A DNA stretch of 64,000 nucleotides from Kordia jejudonensis (GCF_001005315.1 NZ_LBMG01000003.1:1-64000), one strand, 5' to 3'; shown: positions 9,351 to 19,126, counted from the stretch's first letter. Notes: generated by a model from the letters alone, not told the origin. Program-made: numbers and translations.

Positions 9351-12300
9351 ATGAGAAAAATTATTGCTTACTTTATAAAGCATAGTGTTGCTGTAAATAT
9401 CGTAGTCCTCATGTTTGTGGCGTTCGGTTTTTATGGAGCGTACACGCTAAATTCGTCCTTTTTTCCACTAGTCGATTCTAAAAATGTTACAATTAGTATT
9501 GCCTATCCTGGCGCTTCTCCACAAGAAATTGAAGAAGGAATTGTACTCAAAATAGAAGACAATCTAAAAGGTCTAAATGGCGTGGAACGTGTGACCTCAA
9601 CATCGAATGAAAATAGCGGAACCATCAATATTGAGATCGAAAAAGGCAAAGATATTGACTTTATGCTGTTGGAAATAAAAAACGCCGTCGATCGTGTGCC
9701 TACATTTCCCACAGGAATGGAACCGTTGGTTGTTGCCAAACGTGAAGCCGTTCGTGAAACAATTTCGTTTGCCATAAGTGGCAATAAAATTCCGTTAGCA
9801 ACTTTAAAGCAAATTGGGCGACAAGTTGAAAACGATTTGCGCGCTATTGATGGAATTTCGCAAATTAATATTTCAGGCTATCCTGATGAAGAAATAGAAG
9901 TTGCCATCAATGAAACCAATTTGTTAGCATACAATTTATCGTTTACCGAAGTTTCGCAAGCCATCAACGAAGCAAGTTTAATTACCACTGGAGGAACCAT
10001 AAAAACAGACGCAGAAGAATATCTCATTCGCGCCAACGCACGATCGTACTATGCTGATGAATTGTCTAATTTGGTTGTAAAATCAGATGCTTCAGGTAGA
10101 ATTATTCGTTTAAAAGATGTTGCTACCGTTCGCGATCGGTTTTCAGAAACACCAAATGCAAACTATTTTAACGGCAATCTTTCCATAAATATAAGTATTA
10201 CAAGTACCAACTCGGAAGATTTAATTTCTTCCGCAGAAAATGTAAAAGAATACATTACAGAGTTCAATCAAAAGTACGACAATGTACAACTAAATGTAGT
10301 CGGCGATCGATCTACAACGTTGGTACAACGTACCGAATTGCTAACCGAAAACGCGATTATCGGAATGATTCTCGTACTGATATTCTTATCAATATTTCTA
10401 AACACACGTTTGGCATTTTGGGTAGCTTTTGGTTTGCCTGTCGCCTTTTTGGGAATGTTTATGTTTGCAGGCTATTTTAACATTACCATTAATGTATTGT
10501 CCCTTTTCGGAATGATTATCGTAATTGGTATTTTGGTAGATGATGGAATTGTAATTGCTGAAAATATTTACCAACAATACGAAAAAGGAAAATCACCTGA
10601 AGAAGCGGCTATTGATGGTGTTATGGAAGTATTACCAGCCATTATTTCTGCCATTGCAACGACTATTTTAGCCTTTAGTATTTTCCTGTTTTTAGATGGA
10701 CGAATTGGCGAATTTTTTGGCGAAGTTTCCGTTGTGGTAATGCTTACGTTATTGGTTTCACTAATTGAAGCTTTGATTATTTTACCTGCGCATTTAGCAC
10801 ATTCCAAAGCATTGCGTGCAGAAAACAAAGAACCAGAAGGTTTTTTTCCAAGACTTTTCTCCAAATTACGATACGTTAATAAATTTGGTGATTTCATCAT
10901 GAGTTGGTTGCGCGATAAAGTATACAGTCCCACATTGCGATTTGCGTTGAAATACAAATTTTTAATGTTTTCGTTCTTCATTGTCTTTTTAATTTTGACC
11001 AAATCAAGCTTTGAAGCAGGAATCATTAGAGGTGCGTTTTTCCCAAGAATTGCCAGCGATAGAGTCACCATTACGCTCAACATGCCAAATGGTACCAACG
11101 AAAACGTGACCGATAGTATCATTTCCTACATTGAAGAAACTGCAAAAATTGTTACAAAAGAAATTAACGACGAATACATTGGCGCTGACGCAGATAAATA
11201 TTTGGTTGAAAATATGATTCGAAAAGTTGGACCAGGTTCGGCAACTGCTTCACTGGAAATCAACTTATTACCTGGAGAAGAACGTCCAAATGCAATTACG
11301 TCCAATATTGTATCAAACCGAATCAAAAACGCAGTTGGTCCTGTAATTGGTATTGAAAGTTTAGTCTACGGAAGTGGCGGAAATTTTGGTGGACTTCCTG
11401 TTTCAGTTTCCTTATTAGGAAATAATATTGCCGAACTAAAAGCCGTAAAAACAGAGCTGAAACAAGTCTTAGAAAACAATATTTTACTAAAAGATGTTAC
11501 CGATACAGATCCTGCGGGAATTAAAGAAATTCGTTTAGAACTCAATGAAAGTGCGTATGCGTTAGGTTTAAATTTACGCACCGTAATGTCGCAAGTACGT
11601 GCCGCATTTTTTGGTGCACAAGCACAACGTTTTCAGCGAGGACAAGATGAAATTCGTGTGTGGGTTCGGTACGATAGACCCAATCGTTCTTCTATAAGTA
11701 GTTTGGACAATATGCGCATCGTAACGCCAAGTGGACAACGCGTTCCTTTGAAAGAAATTGCAAGTTACAGCATCGATCGTGGTGAAGTGGCAATAAATCA
11801 TTTGGAAGGAAGAAGAGAAATTCAGGTTTCGGCAGATATAAAAGACACTAAAAAAACGAGTCCAACCGATATTATGGCAGAGCTTCAAAACGAAATTATG
11901 CCTGAAATTTTATCACGTTATCCAACTGTAACACCTTCCTACGAAGGACAAAACAGAGAACGTAACAAATTGTTCGATTCCTTAGCACCTGTTGGTATCA
12001 CTGTATTAATTTTAATCTACATTGTGATTGCATTTACCTTTAGAAGTTACAGTCAACCGCTATTACTTTTATTGCTAATTCCGTTGAGTTTGCCAGCCGT
12101 AGCTTGGGGACATTGGATTCACGATTTTCCACTGAATATTCTATCCATGTTAGGAATTATCGCTTTAATCGGAATTATGGTCAACGACGGATTGGTGCTT
12201 ATCGGGAAATTTAACAACAATTTACGCGAAGGAATGCTGTTTGACGAAGCGTTGTACGAAGCTGGTCGTTCGCGTTTTAGAGCTATTTTCTTAACCTCAA

Positions 12301-12653
12301 TTACAACGGTTGCAGGATTGGCACCATTAATTTTGGAAGAAAGCAGACAAGCACAATTTTTAATTCCGATGGCGGTTTCCATTGCATACGGAATTGGGTT
12401 TGCTACCGTGTTAACCTTAATTGTATTGCCGATTTTCTTATCGTTTAGTAATTATATCAAACAACATGGAAAATGGTTGTATTACAACCGAGATATTTCT
12501 AAGGAAGAAGTAGAACGTGTGGTAAGAGAACGCAATCATGAATTGCAACAATTGAAACAAAAGGAAATTCAACCTGTACGACCGCCAATCAAGGAAGTTG
12601 AACCTGTATATATACCTAATGAAACTACTGAAAACGAAGCAGATGAACACTAA
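9351..12653 (+). CDS. RND family efflux permease
   Basis: 1100 residues, the usual AcrB/MMPL-like length for a 12-TM proton-driven pump. An N-terminal TM helix (about 12-32) is followed by a periplasmic porter domain, a TM block with the proton-relay motif (GILVDDGIVIAEN), a second porter domain, and a second TM block with GIMVNDGLVLIGKFN. The C-terminal tail after the last TM is long and charged. It is preceded by the adaptor (3-nt gap) and overlaps the TolC gene by 11 nt, so the operon encodes a full tripartite pump. The DD pair suggests a drug/lipid (HAE-type) exporter, but this is inference. Confidence 0.93.
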   Translation: MRKIIAYFIKHSVAVNIVVLMFVAFGFYGAYTLNSSFFPLVDSKNVTISIAYPGASPQEIEEGIVLKIEDNLKGLNGVERVTSTSNENSGTINIEIEKGKDIDFMLLEIKNAVDRVPTFPTGMEPLVVAKREAVRETISFAISGNKIPLATLKQIGRQVENDLRAIDGISQINISGYPDEEIEVAINETNLLAYNLSFTEVSQAINEASLITTGGTIKTDAEEYLIRANARSYYADELSNLVVKSDASGRIIRLKDVATVRDRFSETPNANYFNGNLSINISITSTNSEDLISSAENVKEYITEFNQKYDNVQLNVVGDRSTTLVQRTELLTENAIIGMILVLIFLSIFLNTRLAFWVAFGLPVAFLGMFMFAGYFNITINVLSLFGMIIVIGILVDDGIVIAENIYQQYEKGKSPEEAAIDGVMEVLPAIISAIATTILAFSIFLFLDGRIGEFFGEVSVVVMLTLLVSLIEALIILPAHLAHSKALRAENKEPEGFFPRLFSKLRYVNKFGDFIMSWLRDKVYSPTLRFALKYKFLMFSFFIVFLILTKSSFEAGIIRGAFFPRIASDRVTITLNMPNGTNENVTDSIISYIEETAKIVTKEINDEYIGADADKYLVENMIRKVGPGSATASLEINLLPGEERPNAITSNIVSNRIKNAVGPVIGIESLVYGSGGNFGGLPVSVSLLGNNIAELKAVKTELKQVLENNILLKDVTDTDPAGIKEIRLELNESAYALGLNLRTVMSQVRAAFFGAQAQRFQRGQDEIRVWVRYDRPNRSSISSLDNMRIVTPSGQRVPLKEIASYSIDRGEVAINHLEGRREIQVSADIKDTKKTSPTDIMAELQNEIMPEILSRYPTVTPSYEGQNRERNKLFDSLAPVGITVLILIYIVIAFTFRSYSQPLLLLLLIPLSLPAVAWGHWIHDFPLNILSMLGIIALIGIMVNDGLVLIGKFNNNLREGMLFDEALYEAGRSRFRAIFLTSITTVAGLAPLILEESRQAQFLIPMAVSIAYGIGFATVLTLIVLPIFLSFSNYIKQHGKWLYYNRDISKEEVERVVRERNHELQQLKQKEIQPVRPPIKEVEPVYIPNETTENEADEH

Positions 12654-13959
12654 ATATTACATCACATATGTGTTAGTTTTGTTCGCAATCTTCGCGAATG
12701 CGCAAAAAATAGTAACTCCCGAAGAAGCTATTGAATTAACATTGTCGCACAATTACGGAATTCAAATTGCCAATAATACCGTTGAAGTTGCCAAAAACAA
12801 TACAAGTGTTTTAAACTCTGGATATTTGCCAACTTTGACAGGAAATGCTGGAGCAACTTATAATTTGGACAATACGGAAGCCGAATTTTCCAATGGAAAT
12901 TCAACCGTTTTAAATGGTGCCGAAAGTTCACGCTACAATGCTTCGGTAAACTTAAATTACACTTTGTTTGACGGTTTGGGTCGTTTGTACAATTACAGAC
13001 GCTTAAAAGAGCAATATCAATTGTCTGAATTGGAAGCGCGTGAAACTATTGAAAACACTTTATTACAACTATTCTCAGTGTATTATTCGGTAGCACAACT
13101 TTCGGAAAACAACAAAGCAATTCTAGAAACGTTTGCGATTTCTAAAGATCGTTTGACGCGTTCCTCCTATCAATTTGAATATGGTCAGAATACAAAATTA
13201 GATGTTTTAAACGCGCAAGTTGATATCAATAATGACAGTATTAATATTGTAAATACGGAACAACAACTTATTAACACAAAACGTGATTTGAATGTGATTT
13301 TGGGTAATAAACTGTCGGAAGCATTTGATGTAGACACAGACATTTCATTTTTAGTTCAGATTACAAAAGATGATTTATGGGAAAAGACAAAAGTGAATAA
13401 TATTTCGTTGCTACAGATTGAAAAAAACATCAGTATCAGTTCGTTAGATGTAAAAACGAATCGTTCACAATACTTACCAACTGTTGGTTTAACAGGAAGT
13501 TACGGCTGGAATCAGAATAATAACAATGCCGCAGCTTTCGTTGCAGTATCTACCAATACTGGATTATCAGGCGGTATCAATTTAACTTGGAATTTGTTTG
13601 ATGGTGGCAGCACCATAACACGTGTTAAAAATGCTAAGATTGCGCTTGAAAACCAACAGCTTCAAAAAGAGCAAGTGATGATCGATTTGGAACGTAATTT
13701 TAACAATGCTTGGGACGATTATCAAAATAAATTGTTGATTTATGAATTGCAAGAGGAAAACATTGCAACGGCTAAAAATAATTTTGATCGAACTAAAGAA
13801 AAGTTCAAAATTGGACAAGTAAACTCTATTGAATTTCGCCAAGCACAATTGAATTTATTAAATGCGGAACTTAGCAGAAATCAAGCAAAATACAACGCAA
13901 AATTATCTGAATTAACTGTCTTACAAATTAGTGGCGAATTGTTGAATGTGAAATTTTAA
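12643..13959 (+). CDS. TolC family outer membrane efflux protein
   Basis: 438 residues from the ATG giving MNTKYYITYVLVLFAIFANAQ, a clear signal peptide ending ANAQ; two upstream in-frame ATGs (12598, 12619) would put a charged extension in front of the signal. Repeated amphipathic helices and internal duplication (NLNYTLFDGLGRLYNY and NLTWNLFDGGSTITRV are the paired beta-barrel entries) mark the TolC fold. The start overlaps the permease gene by 11 nt. It forms the outer-membrane channel of the pump encoded by the two genes before it. Confidence 0.92.
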   Translation: MNTKYYITYVLVLFAIFANAQKIVTPEEAIELTLSHNYGIQIANNTVEVAKNNTSVLNSGYLPTLTGNAGATYNLDNTEAEFSNGNSTVLNGAESSRYNASVNLNYTLFDGLGRLYNYRRLKEQYQLSELEARETIENTLLQLFSVYYSVAQLSENNKAILETFAISKDRLTRSSYQFEYGQNTKLDVLNAQVDINNDSINIVNTEQQLINTKRDLNVILGNKLSEAFDVDTDISFLVQITKDDLWEKTKVNNISLLQIEKNISISSLDVKTNRSQYLPTVGLTGSYGWNQNNNNAAAFVAVSTNTGLSGGINLTWNLFDGGSTITRVKNAKIALENQQLQKEQVMIDLERNFNNAWDDYQNKLLIYELQEENIATAKNNFDRTKEKFKIGQVNSIEFRQAQLNLLNAELSRNQAKYNAKLSELTVLQISGELLNVKF

Positions 13960-14177
13960 TTTGGAGCGCTTCGCTGTTAGATCGGCTTTGCCTGTTGGAT
14001 TTTTGGACTCGGCTTTGCCTTTTGGTTAGTTAGATCGTAAAACATTCAATTCTTTTTCAATTGCTAGAAAAGTATTTTATAAGAATAAATTCCATCAAGC
14101 TGAACTTGATTCAGCTTCACATCAAACTGAGAAATAATGTAAGATTGTTAGATCGTTGTACATATAGAATTTAAACA
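13960..14177. repeat. Composite dispersed repeat, inverted relative to 1-250
   Basis: Convergent intergenic region between tolC and the regulator. Block D (13970-13992) is the exact reverse complement of 104-126. Block E (14066-14092), block A (14093-14124, AAGCTGAA/TTCAGCTT hairpin) and block F (about 129 bases after D, ending near 14160) are all reverse complements of blocks at the window start. Read on the minus strand the order is F-A-E-D, whereas at the window start it is E-D-F-A, a circular permutation. Confidence 0.7.
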
Positions 14178-15047
14178 CTAAATCTCCAATTTGTAGCCAA
14201 CTCCGTGAACATTAGTCAATTTAATAGCGTCGTCTTCTTTGAGTTTTTTACGGATTTTAGAAATGTACGTATCTAAGCTTCTTCCGACAATAACACCATT
14301 GTCTTCCCAAACTTTTTTGGTCAATTCGTCTCGGGTGACTATTTGATTCGGGTTTGCAATGAAAATCTTCAGCAATTCACATTCTTTCTTCGATAAACTA
14401 ATCTCTGTTGCTTCTTTGATGAGTTTATTCTGATCAGGATAAAATTGGAAACTGCCCAATTGCGCGTAAGTTTCATCATTTTCAGGAAGAATTTCTACAG
14501 TTTTTTTTCTAAGAAAGAACAATTCCATCACAATGAAAATCATAATAATAAAACCATATAAAAACGTAGAAATATTCGTATACGCCGTTTTTATTTCGGT
14601 AAATCGAACTTGAACCGTGTAGCAATTTTTAGGCAACACACGACCGTTACACGGAATGATAGTCGTTTCTTCAGATCGCGTCATTTGATAACTATAACCT
14701 ACTTCTCCATCTTTACATTGAATTACCTCAACACGATATTGACCAGGCAGTGCCGCTTTTTGAAAACTGTTTTCTACAATACTTACCAAACTCGTGGGTT
14801 CAAAAGTAAGCTGACTTTGAAAGGAAAGTTCATATTTAGAATTGCCAATTTCTTTTACGGGTAAAATCAAAGATGTACTATCTTTTTCAGACAATAATAA
14901 TTTGTTTCCTGCATCGCGTAAAGCAATTTTTACCTTTTCAGAAAATTGCTTGTGTGCTTTGGTTGGTTTTGAAAATTGCCAAATCAATAATCCAATCACG
15001 ATCAATACACTATATAGATAGATTCGTTTTTTGTTCATAACATACAT
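14178..15047 (-). CDS. Membrane-anchored winged-helix transcriptional regulator
   Basis: 289 residues. TM1 at about 10-26 (YLYSVLIVIGLLIWQF), an extracytoplasmic domain (about 27-160), TM2 at about 161-178 (FLYGFIIMIFIVMELFFL) and a C-terminal OmpR/PhoB-type winged helix (about 190-289: LSKKECELLKIFIANPNQIVTR and a final HGVGYKLEI wing). There is no receiver domain and no kinase neighbour, so it resembles ToxR/CadC-like one-component membrane regulators but with the domain order reversed (DNA-binding part C-terminal). It is divergent from the YceI-like gene, a plausible target. The sensing domain ligand is unknown. Confidence 0.82.
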   Translation of the reverse strand: MYVMNKKRIYLYSVLIVIGLLIWQFSKPTKAHKQFSEKVKIALRDAGNKLLLSEKDSTSLILPVKEIGNSKYELSFQSQLTFEPTSLVSIVENSFQKAALPGQYRVEVIQCKDGEVGYSYQMTRSEETTIIPCNGRVLPKNCYTVQVRFTEIKTAYTNISTFLYGFIIMIFIVMELFFLRKKTVEILPENDETYAQLGSFQFYPDQNKLIKEATEISLSKKECELLKIFIANPNQIVTRDELTKKVWEDNGVIVGRSLDTYISKIRKKLKEDDAIKLTNVHGVGYKLEI

Positions 15048-15196
15048 CCGTTGCTTTGGAATACTTCCACAAGATATTTTTTATAAAATTTAATATAACA
15101 AACTGAGACAAGTCAAAGCATTTATAGCTCGATTATCGGGTAAATAACATACAATTTCGCGACTTTTTACAACTGTTGACACTTCTTTTACACTTT

Positions 15197-15232
15197 TTTG
15201 ACATTTTTCACGCCGTGTTCCCGCTAGTTTTG
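15197..15232 (+). promoter_or_regulatory. Candidate Bacteroidota promoter for the YceI gene
   Basis: TTTG (15197-15200) and TAGTTTTG (15225-15232, fitting TAnnTTTG) are separated by 24 nt, slightly longer than the usual 17-23, and lie 30 nt upstream of the YceI ATG. The regulator gene at 14178-15047 is divergent, so this intergenic region may hold its binding site. Confidence 0.45.
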
Positions 15233-15261
15233 AGACGAAATTAATCTTAAAAACGAAACAG

Positions 15262-15816
15262 ATGAAAAAATTATGTACATGTCTTGCTATTTTATTTTTC
15301 ACACAAATGTATGCACAAGATGTTCTTCCTATTGATACGAAGAAAAGTGAAATAAAATGGTCGTGCGATTATAGCTTTTATTTTAATGGTCATTATGGAT
15401 TTGTGAAATTTAAAGATGGCTTTTTTTCAAAAACTAACGATAAAATAACTGGCGGAAGTTTTACTATTGATTTACATACGTTGGAAGCGACAGACATGGA
15501 AGAAGAAGGAAATAAAGGTTTAACTGAACATTTGAAAGATCCTGATTTTTTTGAAGTTGTAAAGTTTCCTACTGCAACTTTGGTCATAACACGTGTAAAT
15601 TATCTACAATCGGATAAAATTCGTGCAGAAGCCGATTTGACAATTAAAGGCATTACACAACCTGTAAAATTTGATGCAACGCTTGACTTTGCGAATAAAA
15701 CGATGAAAACGAAGTTCAAAATTGATCGTACGCGTTGGGGAATTACGTACAATAGTGAAATTAAAGATAGTGCTATTTCGGATGCGATTGGATTTGATGT
15801 AACGTTGAGTTTATAA
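15262..15816 (+). CDS. YceI family periplasmic protein
   Basis: 184 residues with a signal peptide (about 1-19, ending MYAQ). The rest is the YceI lipocalin-like beta barrel, known to bind polyisoprenoid or other amphiphilic ligands. Typical segments are the N-terminal DTKKSEIKWSC, the HLKDPDFFEVVKFPTATLVI motif and the C-terminal RTRWGITYNS. It is followed after 9 nt by another secreted protein, so the two are probably one operon, divergent from the membrane-anchored regulator. Confidence 0.9.
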   Translation: MKKLCTCLAILFFTQMYAQDVLPIDTKKSEIKWSCDYSFYFNGHYGFVKFKDGFFSKTNDKITGGSFTIDLHTLEATDMEEEGNKGLTEHLKDPDFFEVVKFPTATLVITRVNYLQSDKIRAEADLTIKGITQPVKFDATLDFANKTMKTKFKIDRTRWGITYNSEIKDSAISDAIGFDVTLSL

Positions 15817-15825
15817 CTTACATAC

Positions 15826-16416
15826 ATGAAACGTTTTACACTTTTAATCACTCTTTTTAGTGCGTTTGCGCTATTTGGACAAGAAAAAAAAGAAGCCGAT
15901 TTGTTAATTTCTGATGCTTCTTGGACAAAAGAAATTATCCAAATGCCATTGCATTTTGCGCCTGAAATTCCGTATAAAGGTGTGGAAGAATTGCGTTTTT
16001 CGCCAGATTGGTCCAAACAAGATCGTGAAGGTTTTTGGACGTATGCGTTTGTTTGGAATGTTGATATAGACAAACAACTAACCGCAACTGCCATAGAAAC
16101 CGACTTACAGTATTATTTTGATGGTTTAATGGCTGGCGTAAATAAAGACAAAGGCAAAGTTTTACCCAAAACTATTGCGTTAATCCTCAAAAAAGAAAGT
16201 GCGAATGATACAGTCAAATTTGAGGGAAAACTTCAAATTTACAACTCGTTTCACACTAAAGATACCATGATTTTATATTGTACCGTAACGCACTATTATT
16301 GTGCGGACAAACAGCAATCGATGGTGCTTTTTCGTTTTTCTCCAAAGCCTTTTGAGCATACCATTTGGAATGAATTGAATAACATAAAAGTAAAGAAGAA
16401 ACCTTGTGAGGATTGA
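15826..16416 (+). CDS. Hypothetical secreted protein
   Basis: 196 residues with a clear signal peptide (MKRFTLLITLFSAFALFGQ). The mature part is a mix of beta-type segments rich in Trp and aromatic residues (SDASWTKEI, WSKQDREGFWTYAFVW) and ends with a Cys pair-like motif (KKPCED); another Cys is in ILYCTVTHYYCADKQ. I do not recognise the family. It lies 9 nt after the YceI gene and probably acts in the periplasm or at the cell surface. Confidence 0.7.
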   Translation: MKRFTLLITLFSAFALFGQEKKEADLLISDASWTKEIIQMPLHFAPEIPYKGVEELRFSPDWSKQDREGFWTYAFVWNVDIDKQLTATAIETDLQYYFDGLMAGVNKDKGKVLPKTIALILKKESANDTVKFEGKLQIYNSFHTKDTMILYCTVTHYYCADKQQSMVLFRFSPKPFEHTIWNELNNIKVKKKPCED

Positions 16417-16437
16417 TTTTTCATAAGGTGTAAAAAT

Positions 16438-16572
16438 AAAAAAGGCTGTTTAAAAAGTATAAAAAAGCGTCATTCTGAATTCAATTCAGAATCTCATTAC
16501 ACTGATTTTCAATGATGATGAGAAACCGAATCAAGTTCGGTTTGACGAAAATTTAGCTTTTCAGAAAGCCTC
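16438..16572. repeat. MITE-like multi-hairpin intergenic repeat
   Basis: A region of about 135 bases bounded by imperfect inverted ends (AAAAAGGCTGTTTAAAAAG and, at the far end, CTTTTCAGAAAGCCTCTT). Inside are two compact hairpins: ATTCTGAAT-TCA-ATTCAGAAT (about 16473-16493) and AAACCGAA-TCAAG-TTCGGTTT (about 16523-16543). The GTCATTCtgaa...cagaATCT core resembles the GTCATTCCgc...cgGAATCT blocks at 43463 and 43679. Confidence 0.5.
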
Positions 16573-16601
16573 TTACTTTTATATAATTGTACTATACTTC
16601 A

Positions 16602-18953
16602 TTAAAAATCAATCACAACTCCTAAACTTGGAATTATTTGACCCGATTCGGTTTCTATTTGTTGTAAACTTCTTGGTTGTGCAACAGTTCCATTTGCGTT
16701 TCTTGCCAAACCAAATTGCGGCGTTTGAGGTATTTCTTGTCCTAAGATATTTTGTGCTTCTACAAATACATTTAAAGAGAGTTTTTCAAAATTCCACTTT
16801 TTGTCAATTCGTACATCTAATTGACTGAATATGTCTAACTTTTCTTCTCCCAATCGGTTATAATCTAAGACAACTTCTGGATAATTTGCTAATGTTTGAT
16901 TTTGGTCTGTTGGAACAAATGGCGTGTTTCCTGCAAAACGATAACGCGCACTTACTTCCCAGTTTCGCTTCAATTTGTATCCTCCTGTAAAGGAAATTAA
17001 ATGTCTACTATCCCAAACGGAAGGTTTGAATGTGTCACGATCAAATCCTGTAAATTCGCTGTAAAAGAAGGTATATGCAAAGATTCCGTAGAAATTATTG
17101 GTTAGTTTTTGCTGAAATTGTAATTCCAAACCATAACTTCTTCCTTTTCCAACCGTTTCTACGTCTTCACTTCCCAATACTTCAAAATCGGCACCTTTGT
17201 TGGCTAATGAAACGCCGTCTAATACAGAAACTGGATAATCGTCATAACGCTTGTAAAATCCTTCTAATGAAATACTTGATGATGGACTGAAATAATGCTG
17301 TAAACCAATGACATAATGGTCACTTACAGTGTATTCAGCATTTTGATTGATCAATGCGCCTTGATTATCTCTGAATCCTAAAATGGTGTATGGTGGCAGT
17401 TTAAAGTAGCGTCCAACTGAACCATTAAGTCGCCAATCGGCAGCAAATTCATAGGAAGCTGAAAAACGCGGCGAAAAGGTAGAAAGTAAGTTGTCTTCAC
17501 TTGTAAATGAATCGTCGTCCATTCTAAAACCAAAAGAAATATCGAGTTTGTCATCTAAAAAACTTTTGGTCACATTGGCAAAGATTCCGTATTTCATAAA
17601 ATCGATTTCCGTATTGAACGCAATATTATCGGTAAGATTGATGGTATTATTTTCATAGTCAGAATATTGCGCGTTAAATCCTGTCGTAATTTTCCAATCG
17701 TCCAAAAACTTTGTCAATTGATAACGGAGTTTTGTTTCGGACTCTCTTGAATCGTTATTGAAAAATACGCCTGTTTCATTTTCTGGATCTTCGTAGCGTG
17801 TAAATTCGTTTACCAACGTGTTATTACTCAACGTTGTTTGCATATAACCTGAACCGTCTTTGAAACGTTTTTTCCAAGTTACACCTAACGCATTTGTACG
17901 TTGATTGATAAAAGGTGCTTGTTCTAATTGCGCTTGTTGTTCGGCGTCAAAATCGTCTGGTGCTTCCACAGAAAAGTCATCTATAGAACCCAAACCAAGT
18001 AAGCTTACCGTATTAAAATCATCTATTTCGTGTGCTACTTTGAATTGATAATCCCAATAATTTGGTCGAAATGGCAATCCGATTGCTTCAAATAGAAATT
18101 GCAAATAACTACGACGTACGGAAGCTAAAATGGTGGTTTTACTTTCTTCATTGGTTCCTTTAAACAGAGGTCCTTCTAGCGTAAGCGCAGCTTCACTGGC
18201 ACTTACACGGAAGTTTCCGCTAAAGTTTCGTGCATTTCCATTCCGTTGACTAAATTGTAATACGCCTGATAATGGATTGTCGTATTGCGCACCAAATGCC
18301 GAAGTAGATAGCGTTACATTGTCAATAAATGATACATTGATCATTCCTACAGGTCCGCCCGCACTTCCTTGTGTACTAAAGTGATTGATGTTAGGAATTT
18401 CCATTCCGTCTAAATAATAAACCGTTTCGTTGGGCGCACCACCACGAATGATTAAATCGTTTCGAAAACCGCCGATAGAAGGTGAAACTCCGGGTAAGGT
18501 TTGTGCCACTTGTACAACATCGTTGTTACTTCCTGGATAGGTTGCAATTTCTACTGCGGATAATGATTGTGTTGAAAGCGGTGTTTCTTTCGGTCTGCTA
18601 ATTTTGTCAGCATTTGTAATAATGACGGCGTCTAAGAATTCTTTCGATTCTTTTAGCGTAAAATTATATGCAGGCGTTCCTTTTGATCGTACAATTATAT
18701 TGTATAATGTTTGTGTTTCAAAACCTTGATAGCTGACAATTAAGTTATAAGAACCTGGTGTTACTTTGGTAATTATGTAATTTCCATCAAAGTCGGTTTG
18801 TGCGCCAATGGTTGTTCCTTCTAGTAATACGCTGGCTCCTGGAATTGGTGTTCCTTTTTCATCCGTGACTTTTCCTGTTACTTCTCCTACAACTTGTGCA
18901 TACGCAGTTGAACATATACTTATTGATAGTAAAAAAATGAGTAGCTTTTTCAT
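16602..18953 (-). CDS. TonB-dependent receptor with carboxypeptidase-like N-domain
   Basis: 783 residues from the ATG giving MKKLLIFLLSISICSTAYAQ, a good signal peptide; an upstream in-frame ATG at 19001 would add 16 polar residues. Layout is signal peptide, CarboxypepD_reg-like beta-sandwich (about 25-105: GKVTDEKGTPIPGASVLLEGT), plug domain (about 115-230: RGGAPNETVYYLDGMEIPNINHFS), and a beta barrel to the C-terminus ending LGVVIDF. It imports a ligand through the outer membrane with TonB-ExbBD energy. There is no adjacent SusD gene, so it is not a polysaccharide-utilisation pair. Ligand unknown. Confidence 0.9.
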   Translation of the reverse strand: MKKLLIFLLSISICSTAYAQVVGEVTGKVTDEKGTPIPGASVLLEGTTIGAQTDFDGNYIITKVTPGSYNLIVSYQGFETQTLYNIIVRSKGTPAYNFTLKESKEFLDAVIITNADKISRPKETPLSTQSLSAVEIATYPGSNNDVVQVAQTLPGVSPSIGGFRNDLIIRGGAPNETVYYLDGMEIPNINHFSTQGSAGGPVGMINVSFIDNVTLSTSAFGAQYDNPLSGVLQFSQRNGNARNFSGNFRVSASEAALTLEGPLFKGTNEESKTTILASVRRSYLQFLFEAIGLPFRPNYWDYQFKVAHEIDDFNTVSLLGLGSIDDFSVEAPDDFDAEQQAQLEQAPFINQRTNALGVTWKKRFKDGSGYMQTTLSNNTLVNEFTRYEDPENETGVFFNNDSRESETKLRYQLTKFLDDWKITTGFNAQYSDYENNTINLTDNIAFNTEIDFMKYGIFANVTKSFLDDKLDISFGFRMDDDSFTSEDNLLSTFSPRFSASYEFAADWRLNGSVGRYFKLPPYTILGFRDNQGALINQNAEYTVSDHYVIGLQHYFSPSSSISLEGFYKRYDDYPVSVLDGVSLANKGADFEVLGSEDVETVGKGRSYGLELQFQQKLTNNFYGIFAYTFFYSEFTGFDRDTFKPSVWDSRHLISFTGGYKLKRNWEVSARYRFAGNTPFVPTDQNQTLANYPEVVLDYNRLGEEKLDIFSQLDVRIDKKWNFEKLSLNVFVEAQNILGQEIPQTPQFGLARNANGTVAQPRSLQQIETESGQIIPSLGVVIDF

Positions 18954-19088
18954 CGCTTTTATTTGATATAATTCTATAATAGAATTATTTTGTTTAAACA
19001 TTTTGTTGTTTCGTTGAACAAATATAGGAATAATATTGCGATCGTATCTGTTTGGTATATTTTTATAAGGAAAGAGATGTTGTAAATG

Positions 19089-19120
19089 AGAAAGCCTTTC
19101 GATTTCTCGAAAGGCTTTCT
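19089..19120 (-). terminator. Hairpin left of the left attachment site
   Basis: A perfect 14-bp stem (AGAAAGCCTTTCGA / TCGAAAGGCTTTCT) with a 4-base loop, 6 nt outside the left copy of the tRNA 3' end. Before insertion it would have stood immediately downstream of the tRNA gene and so is likely its original terminator. Confidence 0.6.
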
Positions 19121-19126
19121 AATAAG

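Noticed and set aside
10568-11122. A 184-residue antisense ORF inside the RND permease gene.
   Set aside because: It lies fully opposite a conserved TM-rich coding region, has low-complexity Ser/Ile-type composition of a shadow frame, and has no promoter or start context.
16602-18953. A SusC/SusD polysaccharide-utilisation locus.
   Set aside because: No susD-like lipoprotein, glycoside hydrolase or regulator adjoins the TonB-dependent receptor.
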